8,031 bases of DNA, taken from assembly GCA_031275145.1 (NCBI GenBank), contig JAISPE010000268.1, positions 1-8,031 on the forward strand, read 5' to 3'. Each line of letters begins with the position of its first letter. The first letter of the stretch is position 1. The translations under genes were made by a program, and so were the position numbers. Origin of the DNA: Prevotellaceae bacterium. GTDB taxonomy: Bacteria; Bacteroidota; Bacteroidia; Bacteroidales; UBA932. Shown here one piece after another: positions 1 to 6,302 of this stretch. Under the pieces are notes generated by a model, which saw nothing but the letters and a program-made list of their open reading frames with translations, was not told the DNA's origin and made no database searches.

Positions 1-281
1 GCTCCGCCAAACTGTCCGTGAAAGAGCTGTATTCCCGACAGTCCCGCTTCGGCAATAGCTTCCAGATCCGCCGTAATGCCTTTGGCGGCTACGTTTCCGC
101 CGATGAAGTGAAACCATGTCTCCGGATGACAGACCTGTGGCGGAGACTGAAACGCTTCCGCATCGGACTTCCCGAAAGGACGGTTCAACCCGTCGAGAGA
201 GGGCGCAAAAGGCGTTTGCGCATGTACATGCACAATGATCAGATGTAAACTGACTATACAAATGTATTTTAATCCTATCAT
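1..281 (-). CDS. Secreted glycoside hydrolase, GH106-like (alpha-L-rhamnosidase-like), N-terminal fragment
   Basis: The reading frame opens with ATG at 281 and stays open to the left edge, giving 93 codons of a protein whose rest lies outside the window. Residues 1-21 look like a signal peptide: a Lys near the start, a hydrophobic stretch (ICIVSLHLIIV), and a likely signal peptidase I cut after V-H-A, leaving Gln22. After a short linker, residues 52-93 contain HPETWFHFIGGN, then KGITADLEAIAEAGLSGIQL and FHGQFGG. I recognise this as the start of the catalytic region of large Bacteroidota glycosidases annotated as GH106 or alpha-L-rhamnosidase-like, which degrade plant or host glycans in the periplasm or at the outer membrane. 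Catalytic acids would lie further downstream, so activity cannot be judged. The start is supported by the signal peptide immediately after it. The leader is A/T-rich with no Shine-Dalgarno site, and I see no clear -7 box. The family is a recognition call, not an alignment; the exact substrate is unknown. Confidence 0.8.
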   Translation of the reverse strand, partial: MIGLKYICIVSLHLIIVHVHAQTPFAPSLDGLNRPFGKSDAEAFQSPPQVCHPETWFHFIGGNVAAKGITADLEAIAEAGLSGIQLFHGQFGG

Positions 282-370
282 GTTATATTAATTATGTATA
301 TTTTTCAAATACTGTTTTCCGTTATTCATTTTCTTTGATCGTAAGGACTGTTTCAGTGCATTTCAAACTG

Positions 371-387
371 CCGTTTTGCCAAAACGG
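371..387. promoter_or_regulatory. 17-base perfect palindrome, possible operator or hairpin
   Basis: CCGTTTTG and CAAAACGG form perfect 8-base arms around a single central C. The site is about 90 bases upstream of the glycoside hydrolase start and about 105 bases downstream of the glutathione peroxidase stop. Such a compact symmetric site suits a dimeric DNA-binding regulator. As RNA it could only form a hairpin with a larger A/T loop closed by CCG/CGG, and no clean T-run follows on the minus strand, so it is a poor terminator. The rest of the 282-492 gap shows nothing else I can name. Confidence 0.35.
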
Positions 388-492
388 TAAATAATGGAAT
401 GTGACAGTTTTTTCATACTTTTCAAATATACAGCGCCGGGACAAAGGGAGACACCGTTTGCCCGTTCGATGCCTAATCCGTCGGCATGTACT

Positions 493-1062
493 TTACTGTT
501 TCCGCTTTTCAATCCAGTCGGTGATCACCCTGTCTGTGGGCAGAGTTTTAGGCTCTACTGTCCCGACCCAGTTACCGTTTTCGTCGATCATGAACTTCTG
601 GAAATTCCATGTTACCTCGGCGTCTGACTTGCCGTTTTCGCTCCCGGTTGTCAACCATTTGTATACGGGGGCAATACTGTCGCCCTTTACGGATATTTTA
701 GACATTACCGGAAATGTTACGCCGTAGTTTGAGGTGCAAAACTCTTTGATTTCTTCGTTTGTACCCGGTTCCTGCTCTCTGAAATTGTTGGCAGGAAAAC
801 CGATGACGGTGAAATTCCCTTTCCCGTATTTGTCATACAGCTCTTGAAGTTGCTTATACTGGGGAGTTAACCCGCATTTTGAGGCAACGTTTACCACGAG
901 TACCTTTTTGCCTTTCAGTTTTGAGAGAGGAAATTCTTTGCCGTCAATTGTCTGAACGGTGAAATCGTGGAAATTTCTCTTTTGTGCCGAAGCATAATTA
1001 TATGCCAGCGATGCGACAATAAAAAATGTTATTACTTTTATAAAAAACGAAACTCTAATCAT
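493..1062 (-). CDS. Exported glutathione peroxidase family protein (Cys type)
   Basis: This 189-residue protein reduces hydrogen peroxide or organic hydroperoxides with thiol reductants. In bacteria and yeast, Cys-type members usually use thioredoxin rather than glutathione. Residues 1-26 form a signal peptide (Lys9, hydrophobic core, likely cut after A-S-A at 26), so it probably acts in the periplasm. The thioredoxin-fold family motifs follow in order: NVASKCGLTPQY with peroxidatic Cys63, GFPANNF at 88-94, QEPGTNEEIKEFC with Cys109, YGVTFPV at 113-119, and WNFQKFMID at 152-160 with the catalytic Trp-Asn pair. Cys109 aligns with the resolving Cys82 of yeast Gpx3. The usual FPCNQF motif is FPANNF here: Cys is replaced by Ala91 and the catalytic-tetrad Gln by Asn93. 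From memory, this variant occurs in other Bacteroidota members. The gene starts 60 bases after the stop of the MG2/TonB-plug gene on the same strand, with its own possible promoter between them. The family call is firm; electron donor and location are inferred. Confidence 0.93.
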   Translation of the reverse strand: MIRVSFFIKVITFFIVASLAYNYASAQKRNFHDFTVQTIDGKEFPLSKLKGKKVLVVNVASKCGLTPQYKQLQELYDKYGKGNFTVIGFPANNFREQEPGTNEEIKEFCTSNYGVTFPVMSKISVKGDSIAPVYKWLTTGSENGKSDAEVTWNFQKFMIDENGNWVGTVEPKTLPTDRVITDWIEKRKQ

Positions 1063-1082
1063 AATAAAATACTTTATTTTTT

Positions 1083-1118
1083 GACAAAATTAACAGAATT
1101 TGCATTATTAACAGATTG
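1083..1118. repeat. Four degenerate 9-base repeat units (AACAGAATT type)
   Basis: On the plus strand the sequence divides into GACAAAATT, AACAGAATT, TGCATTATT and AACAGATTG. ATTAACAGA occurs twice, exactly 18 bases apart. The same unit, seen as its complement AATTCTGTT, recurs at 7805-7867. The element fills most of the 60-base gap between the MG2/TonB-plug gene and the glutathione peroxidase gene. Confidence 0.55.
1085..1092 (-). promoter_or_regulatory. Possible -7 box for the glutathione peroxidase gene
   Basis: Read on the minus strand this is TAATTTTG, an exact match to TAnnTTTG, ending 22 bases before the ATG at 1062. It lies inside the 9-base repeat element. No convincing TTG box is visible at the -33 position, so the gene may also be read through from upstream. 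Confidence 0.4.
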
Positions 1119-1122
1119 CCGG

Positions 1123-3738
1123 CTACTGTTTATCTCCGCGGGAGATCGAGCCTGCTGTTCTGATAATCCGTCCCTCGCCTGTTATTCCTTCGATAATCAC
1201 GGAATATTTAGAGTTGGAATCGGCAGTATAGAAATCAAATTCGGCGTTTCCTTCCGAAATTTTGACGTTCGGTTTCCAGAAAATCGTTGTACGTCTGTCG
1301 ATGCCTGTCATTTGGTCATCGGGTTCATACTTCGGAGAATAAAATTCGACGTCTTTACGGTAACCCTTGGGCCTTACAATTTTAATATTGAATTTAGCTC
1401 CCTTTTTCGGAGTGATATCGCCTCTTTTTGTAGTGAGAATGATTGCACCTCCGGCGCCTTTTGAGCCGAGAACGGCAGCTTCCGCGCCTTTCAGCACTTC
1501 GATGCTTTCCACATCCATAATATTAATATCTCTTAAATCGACGTCTTCCCAAATCACATCGTCAATGATTATTACGGGCGGAGTGGACGAGCCGCGGATA
1601 GAAATTTTATCGCCGACAACCATAACCCCTCCTACAAGCATAAGCGCCTGGTACAGGTCCGTATACCGTTCAAATTTATCGGAAGTTATGAAAGTACTCA
1701 TCATCGAAGAATATGTCGAACTTCTTTGCGGTTCGTTTACTTTTTGCCCTGTTATCGTTACCGTTTCCAGAACAGTAGCGCGGATACCGTTTTCATCGGT
1801 ATATTTCAGGTCTGATTTTTCGATATATCGCAGAAGCATACTGTCGGGTTGAAAATCAGGTACGGCAAACTGTTTTACTTCCGGAAAAGTTTCCTTGTCG
1901 ATAAGGAGTTCCACATAGCTCTTTCCCTTTTTACTCAAAGCCTGTACGATATACGTCGTGCTGTCGGGAAATTCAAATCCGTTGAAATAGAACCGGCCGT
2001 TTTCGTCGGACACTGACACGTCCGCATAGCTTGCGTTAAGCGAGAAAATCGATACCGAATTGTCCGCATTGACTTTACTTCCCAAAACCCGTTTCACTGT
2101 TCCCGAAATTTCCTGACCTGCTTCCATATAATGCACCGGTTTGTCGAACGAATCCTTCAAAACGGCCGGGACATTGTATCTTTTCCAGCCCTGAGTGAGC
2201 AGCAGTGCGTCTATACTTGCTATACTTTTAAGATAATGCTCCGGAGATTCGATATATCCGACAATGTCCGAACACAATAGCAGGCTTGAAACGATTGTAA
2301 AAGTACTGTCGGGTAAAATATCCCTGTTGTCGGTAACCGACACCGAAAAATCGCCTTCAAGCGGATTGTTGTTCGCGTCGGTAACACGAACTTTTGCCGA
2401 AACACGTTCCCGCTTTTTGTAATCCGGTTTATCTGTCGATATCTCGGCTTTTGCAAGCTCGTTTTCGTTGAAACAGAAAACCAGACGTTCACTTAACGGA
2501 TTCATATCACCGTCAAGAAGAAGTATTTGAGTGATGCCCGACGGGAACATTGCCTTGTCGATGGACAGCGTATTCTGGTCAGTCCATGCGTTTGCATAAA
2601 CAACCAGTCCTTTAGTATGAATAACCAGATACAAGGGTCTTTCGACATATTTTATTCCTTTTAGAAGCGTAATATACAGTTTGCTTCTGCTCCAGTTTGT
2701 TTTCAGAACGCAGGCATCGGGTTTTGTCGCCGGAAGCTGAAACCGTTTTGATTCGCCCGATTTGTTTTTGAATACGGCGTAATACGTTTTTCCTTTTTCG
2801 GGAAATATAAGAAAGGATCCCATTCCGGCATGTCCCGACTGTACGGATGTTATCAGATTGTCGTTATTATCAAAGATTTCACCGGTCACATCTTCCGACA
2901 GTCCGTTTGTTTTGAGCGCCTTGAAAGCTAATTTGCAGTGTGCACTGTCGATAAGATAGCCGCCTTCGGGGAAAAACGAAACGTCAAAATCCTTTTCGCT
3001 TTTGGGAACGGGAATATATTTTTTAAACAGTCTTCCGTTACTTTCAAATTCAACGTAAACAGTTTGCCGTTTGCCGGGAATTGTTTTGAACGAAAACTCT
3101 TCCGAAGTTTTGGCGGGTAACTTTTTTTTGTCAATATCAATCTCCTTAATTTTTCCGGTATCGACGCGCATCTTCAGATTTTCCACATCTGCTTCCTGAG
3201 ATCCGTAACGGTGAAATCCTATTCTCAGCGATCCTCTTTTGTCGTCGATGTCAAATTCCGGGATTATTTTGATGGCCGCCGATTGAGGGTCGGCGATAAA
3301 TACTTTCTTTTCAAAGAAATAATCCGGACGGTTGCGCATGAAGTTCGTATATGCGCGTATCATGTACATCCCTTCCGGCAGATCTTCCGGCAAGTCGATA
3401 CTGTTGTGAAACAGACTGTCGACAGGCCGGATTTTGTCTAACCTGACCAGTTCGCCCGCAGGACTTATCAGTTCGACATACACATATCTGCTTGCATACG
3501 CAGGCCTGTTTAATACCGCATCAACAAGGTATGCTCTGTACCATATTTGCTCTCCGGCAACGTATGTTGACCTGTCTGTATGGACATGTATTTTCTCCTG
3601 TGGAAAAATTTTTATTTGTTGTAACACTTTTTCGCCGGCAAGGTTAATGCCATTATTAATATCCTGGTTAACATCTGTTTTTTGTCCCAAAAGGGTGATC
3701 GCGCAAACAGAAAAAACGACTACAAACAATGTTTTCAT
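1123..3738 (-). CDS. MG2-like / TonB-dependent receptor plug domain protein without a beta-barrel
   Basis: This 871-residue protein has an N-terminal signal peptide (hydrophobic core at about 3-18, likely cut near Gly18-Gln19). Residues 48-150 resemble the alpha-2-macroglobulin MG2 domain: EKIHVHTDRSTYVAGEQIWY followed by a beta-rich segment containing PEGMYMIRAYTN. More beta-sandwich-like sequence follows to about 480, including KPDYKKRERVSAKVRVTD at 437-454, which resembles another macroglobulin-type repeat. Residues 508-522 carry the family-like motif DALLLTQGWKRYNV. A carboxypeptidase-regulatory-like region lies near 542-615 (ISGTVKRV, DENGRFYFNGF). Residues 655-775 form a TonB plug: SIRGSSTPPVIIIDD, then VESIEVLKGAEAAVLGSKGA and IILTTKRG. 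The protein ends about 95 residues later (YSPKYEPDD, DRRTTIFWKPNV, FYTAD), too short for a 22-strand barrel. It is therefore not a complete TonB receptor. It belongs to a Bacteroidota family of unknown function, probably periplasmic or outer-membrane associated. Glutathione peroxidase lies downstream. Confidence 0.88.
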   Translation of the reverse strand: MKTLFVVVFSVCAITLLGQKTDVNQDINNGINLAGEKVLQQIKIFPQEKIHVHTDRSTYVAGEQIWYRAYLVDAVLNRPAYASRYVYVELISPAGELVRLDKIRPVDSLFHNSIDLPEDLPEGMYMIRAYTNFMRNRPDYFFEKKVFIADPQSAAIKIIPEFDIDDKRGSLRIGFHRYGSQEADVENLKMRVDTGKIKEIDIDKKKLPAKTSEEFSFKTIPGKRQTVYVEFESNGRLFKKYIPVPKSEKDFDVSFFPEGGYLIDSAHCKLAFKALKTNGLSEDVTGEIFDNNDNLITSVQSGHAGMGSFLIFPEKGKTYYAVFKNKSGESKRFQLPATKPDACVLKTNWSRSKLYITLLKGIKYVERPLYLVIHTKGLVVYANAWTDQNTLSIDKAMFPSGITQILLLDGDMNPLSERLVFCFNENELAKAEISTDKPDYKKRERVSAKVRVTDANNNPLEGDFSVSVTDNRDILPDSTFTIVSSLLLCSDIVGYIESPEHYLKSIASIDALLLTQGWKRYNVPAVLKDSFDKPVHYMEAGQEISGTVKRVLGSKVNADNSVSIFSLNASYADVSVSDENGRFYFNGFEFPDSTTYIVQALSKKGKSYVELLIDKETFPEVKQFAVPDFQPDSMLLRYIEKSDLKYTDENGIRATVLETVTITGQKVNEPQRSSTYSSMMSTFITSDKFERYTDLYQALMLVGGVMVVGDKISIRGSSTPPVIIIDDVIWEDVDLRDINIMDVESIEVLKGAEAAVLGSKGAGGAIILTTKRGDITPKKGAKFNIKIVRPKGYRKDVEFYSPKYEPDDQMTGIDRRTTIFWKPNVKISEGNAEFDFYTADSNSKYSVIIEGITGEGRIIRTAGSISRGDKQ

Positions 3739-3755
3739 CAGCTACAATTTTTCGC

Positions 3756-3763
3756 CAAAGATA
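3756..3763 (-). promoter_or_regulatory. Probable -7 box for the MG2/TonB-plug gene
   Basis: The minus strand reads TATCTTTG, an exact match to the Bacteroidota TAnnTTTG element. It ends 17 bases before the ATG at 3738, which implies a very short leader. No clear TTG sits at the expected -33 distance; GTTAC is the nearest sequence there. It lies back to back with the gapA promoter. Confidence 0.5.
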
Positions 3764-3793
3764 GTATATTTTTTTCATACTGTAACTTTTTTT

Positions 3794-3801
3794 TACCTTT
3801 G
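3794..3801 (+). promoter_or_regulatory. Probable -7 box for gapA
   Basis: TACCTTTG is an exact match to TAnnTTTG and lies 39 bases before the gapA ATG. Transcription would start near 3807, leaving an A/T-rich leader of about 34 bases with no Shine-Dalgarno site, as is common in Bacteroidota. The -33 region is T-rich and lacks an obvious TTG. Confidence 0.6.
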
Positions 3802-3840
3802 CGCAGTTTTTTGAATGAAAATATTAAAATGTAAAATACA

Positions 3841-4851
3841 ATGAATAAAGTAAAAATTGGAATTAATGGTTTTGGTCGTATTGGTCGTCTGGTTTTCCGC
3901 GCAGCACAGAAAAGAGATGATATTCAGGTTGTAGGAATCAACGATTTGATCAGTGTCGAGTATATGGCATACATGCTGAAATACGACACCGTTCACGGAC
4001 AGTTTGACGGAACTGTCGAAGTTAAAGACGGTAATCTGGTTGTGAATGGCAATACTATTCGCGTGACCGCCGAAAAAAATCCTGCGGATTTGAAATGGGG
4101 CGATGTCGGCGCAGAATATGTTGTTGAATCTACGGGTCTGTTCCTGTCGAAGGATAAAGCCCAGGGTCATATCGATGCCGGAGCCAAATATGTTGTGATG
4201 TCGGCGCCCTCGAAAGACGATACGCCCATGTTTGTCTGCGGTGTAAACTTCGATACCTACGAAAAAGGCGTTCAGTTTGTTTCCAACGCTTCATGTACGA
4301 CGAACTGTTTAGCTCCCATCGCTAAGGTATTGCACGACAAATTCGGTATCGTTGACGGTTTAATGACTACGGTACACGCTACAACGGCTACACAGAAAAC
4401 CGTTGACGGCCCTTCGGTAAAAGACTGGAGAGGCGGACGGGCTGCTGCGGGTAATATCATCCCCTCGTCGACAGGCGCTGCCAAGGCTGTGGGTAAAGTG
4501 CTTCCGGCGCTGAACGGTAAACTGACCGGCATGTCCCTTCGTGTTCCGACTCTGGATGTTTCTGTGGTTGACCTTACGGTAAATCTTGCCAAACCCGCTA
4601 CTTACGACGAAATAAAGGCTGCAATGAAAGATGCTTCCGAAAAGGAACTGAAAGGCGTTTTAGGATACACCGAAGACGATGTGGTTTCTTCGGACTTCGT
4701 CGGCGACCCGCGTACTTCCATTTTCGACGCAAAGGCAGGTATCGCTTTGACAGATAAATTCGTTAAGGTTGTTTCATGGTACGACAACGAATGGGGATAC
4801 TCTAACAAGGTGCTGGAGCTCGTCGCTCACATGAAAAAAGTAAATGGATAA
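3841..4851 (+). CDS. gapA: Glyceraldehyde-3-phosphate dehydrogenase, type I
   Basis: This enzyme oxidises and phosphorylates glyceraldehyde 3-phosphate to 1,3-bisphosphoglycerate with NAD+ in cytosolic glycolysis. Its 336 residues are the full family length. The N-terminal Rossmann fold starts with KIGINGFGRIGRLVFR, and Asp35 in GINDL is the residue that normally selects NAD over NADP. The catalytic centre SNASCTTNCLAPIAK has nucleophile Cys152, and His179 (TTVHATTATQKTVDGPS) is the general base. RGGRAAAGNIIPSSTGAAKA at 197-216 and RVPTLDVSVVDLT at 234-246 supply phosphate and substrate contacts. SWYDNEWGYSNKV near the C-terminus is intact. The start is certain because the second lysine is followed directly by the Rossmann strand. 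The gene stands alone between a TAnnTTTG promoter and a strong intrinsic terminator, so it is probably monocistronic. Nothing in it looks damaged. Confidence 0.98.
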   Translation: MNKVKIGINGFGRIGRLVFRAAQKRDDIQVVGINDLISVEYMAYMLKYDTVHGQFDGTVEVKDGNLVVNGNTIRVTAEKNPADLKWGDVGAEYVVESTGLFLSKDKAQGHIDAGAKYVVMSAPSKDDTPMFVCGVNFDTYEKGVQFVSNASCTTNCLAPIAKVLHDKFGIVDGLMTTVHATTATQKTVDGPSVKDWRGGRAAAGNIIPSSTGAAKAVGKVLPALNGKLTGMSLRVPTLDVSVVDLTVNLAKPATYDEIKAAMKDASEKELKGVLGYTEDDVVSSDFVGDPRTSIFDAKAGIALTDKFVKVVSWYDNEWGYSNKVLELVAHMKKVNG

Positions 4852-4895
4852 ATAATTTTTTTCTTTAATATATTTATAGTATTAATAAAAAGTGG

Positions 4896-4923
4896 AGGCT
4901 GTTTGGAAACAAACAGCCTTTTT
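4896..4923 (+). terminator. Intrinsic terminator of gapA
   Basis: AGGCTGTTTG (4896-4905), a GAAA tetraloop, and the perfectly complementary CAAACAGCCT (4910-4919) are followed by TTTT. The hairpin begins 44 bases after the gapA stop codon. Confidence 0.92.
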
Positions 4924-5021
4924 ACATGTAAGCGAAGACGCTACGCCGAGCGATTGACAATTTTTACCGCAGAGGCACAAACACTGATTCAACCGTGAAT
5001 ACTTCCGACAAATACATGCAC

Positions 5022-5106
<85 letters not shown>

Positions 5107-5113
5107 CAAAACA

Positions 5114-5140
5114 CTTTGCGGTAAAAAATTAACCGCAAAG
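5114..5140 (-). terminator. Possible terminator of the DUF4199-GT2-OsmC-ComF operon
   Basis: On the minus strand CTTTGCGGT and ACCGCAAAG form a perfect 9-base stem around a 9-base T-rich loop, starting 31 bases after the ComF stop. Only TGTTTTGG follows, so the U-tract is weak. The same structure belongs to the local repeat family, so its role as a terminator is uncertain. Confidence 0.35.
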
Positions 5141-5170
5141 AGCCGCAAAGAGCGCGTCACGTTTTGAGCG

Positions 5171-5869
5171 CTAATAACTTGAAGCATATCCTACCGTTGC
5201 GATGCTGACTTTGCATGTACAGCTGTTAAGGACAGCCGATGCGCAGGATTCAATCGTCGAGCCGGTTGTCAGGACATCGTCTACCAGCAGAATATGTTCT
5301 CCGTCAAATCCGGATTTATCCCTTACATCGAAAATTGACTGAACATTTTCCCAGCGTTCGATAACGTTTTTACGTGTTTGTGTTTGAGTGTATTTTGTCC
5401 GTATGAGGTTTTTTTTCTCTACGGGCAGATTCATTATGTTCGAAATGCCGGAAGCAATATATTCGCTTTGATTGTATCCTCTCTGTCTTTCTTTCAGAGG
5501 ATGCAGAGGGACGGGCACAATCATACTGACATTTTTATACAAAGGAGAATTTCCGAGACAGGCGCCCAGTTCTTCTCCCAGACGCAATCCGATGTTATAT
5601 TTGCCTTTATACTTCAGTTTATGAATCAGGATACGGTAATCGCTGCCTTTTCGAAAGTAGAACAGGGAACATGCATGTTCAATATTTACCCTGCCCCAGA
5701 ACAGCTGTTCGACGGTGTTAGCTTCCTTTTCCCAGAATTTAGTGCGTGGCATTTTATAAAGACACGACAGACAGATGTATCTTTCGCCACGTACAAGCGG
5801 TGTCCCGCAAACTTCGCAAAGATCGGGGAAAACCAGACTGAACAGACTGTCCCATATTTTTGCCAGCAT
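5171..5869 (-). CDS. ComF family phosphoribosyltransferase-like protein
   Basis: This 232-residue protein belongs to the ComF/GntX family. ComF is linked to DNA uptake in naturally competent bacteria, acting with the ComFA helicase on the cytoplasmic side; the biochemical role of most homologues is unsettled. The N-terminus carries a four-cysteine zinc site (CEVC at 18-21, CLSC at 33-36). Next come KLKYKGK at 84-90, IVPVPLHPLKERQRGYNQSE around 117-136, TQTQTR at 161-166, and the PRPP-binding loop ILLVDDVLTTGST at 193-205. All key family motifs are intact. The frame is open upstream to an ATG at 5944, but I place the start at 5869. That ATG overlaps the OsmC stop (TAATG), removes 25 residues unrelated to the family, and puts the zinc site at its usual distance from the N-terminus. 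The gene is the last of its operon and is probably translationally coupled to OsmC. Confidence 0.9.
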   Translation of the reverse strand: MLAKIWDSLFSLVFPDLCEVCGTPLVRGERYICLSCLYKMPRTKFWEKEANTVEQLFWGRVNIEHACSLFYFRKGSDYRILIHKLKYKGKYNIGLRLGEELGACLGNSPLYKNVSMIVPVPLHPLKERQRGYNQSEYIASGISNIMNLPVEKKNLIRTKYTQTQTRKNVIERWENVQSIFDVRDKSGFDGEHILLVDDVLTTGSTIESCASAVLNSCTCKVSIATVGYASSY

Positions 5870-6288
5870 TACCGGTTTATTTCCTGAAAAATAAAAGATA
5901 CCGTCTGTTTCAAGTCGGGATGCAGACTGTTTGCGACGGGACATTCTCTGGCGCAGGTTTCGAGTATTTTCACCTCTTTCGCGGAATAGCTGTTGTGAGG
6001 GAAAGTGATTTTGACTATGAGTTCCACCACTCTGCGGGGACCCGAGCCCATTACCTTTGTTGTTTCCACAGACGTTCCGTCGATACTGAATCCGTGAGTC
6101 TTTGCAGCTATTCCCATGATAGTAAGGATACAGCTTCCCAGCGCCGAAGCCAGCAGATCCGTAGGGGAGAAAAACTCGCCCTTGCCGTGATTGTCTGTGG
6201 GAGCGTCCGTAATCAGAATGTTTCCCGATTGCAGATGAGTGATTTCCGTACGTAAATTACCCGGATACACAGTTTTAAATGTTGCCAT
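5869..6288 (-). CDS. OsmC family protein
   Basis: OsmC/Ohr proteins are small cytosolic dimers that reduce organic hydroperoxides with a cysteine pair; many OsmC-like members have unproven substrates. The 139-residue length is typical. FFSPTDLLASALGSC at 39-53 places the peroxidatic-type Cys53 at the start of the central helix. CARECPVANSL at 112-122 provides Cys116 in the conserved CPV motif, with an additional Cys112. The central VVELIVKITF strand is also typical. The protein is closer to the OsmC/YhfA-like branch than to Ohr by appearance, but I cannot align it here. Its start lies 14 bases after the glycosyltransferase stop, and its stop overlaps the ComF start by one base (TAATG). The operon context is mixed and does not reveal a substrate. 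Together with the exported glutathione peroxidase it would give peroxide defence on both sides of the inner membrane, which is inference only. Confidence 0.92.
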   Translation of the reverse strand: MATFKTVYPGNLRTEITHLQSGNILITDAPTDNHGKGEFFSPTDLLASALGSCILTIMGIAAKTHGFSIDGTSVETTKVMGSGPRRVVELIVKITFPHNSYSAKEVKILETCARECPVANSLHPDLKQTVSFIFQEINR

Positions 6289-6302
6289 ATTGAATATTTG
6301 TT

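Noticed and set aside
18..248. 76-codon plus-strand open frame at the left edge
   Set aside because: It lies antisense to the glycoside hydrolase start, whose signal peptide and family motifs are convincing; its own translation resembles nothing.
967..1464. 165-codon plus-strand open frame spanning two genes' ends
   Set aside because: It crosses the glutathione peroxidase start, the repeat element and the TonB-plug C-terminus on the opposite strand, and shows no family features.
1367..1852. 161-codon plus-strand open frame
   Set aside because: It is antisense to the plug domain of the 871-residue protein and has no recognisable motif or start context.
3793..4170. 125-codon minus-strand open frame over the gapA start
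   Set aside because: It is antisense to the highly conserved GAPDH N-terminus and to the gapA promoter.
4924..5020. 5' part of the group II intron or end of its reverse transcriptase
   Set aside because: I find neither a GTGYG-type 5' end nor any maturase-like reading frame here; only a possible domain IV tail close to 5020 is plausible.
5870..5944. 25-residue N-terminal extension of ComF
   Set aside because: It overlaps the OsmC C-terminus and adds non-family sequence; the TAATG start at 5869 fits better.
5378..6255. Two overlapping plus-strand open frames of 169 and 131 codons
   Set aside because: Both are shadows of ComF and OsmC, whose motifs are intact on the minus strand.
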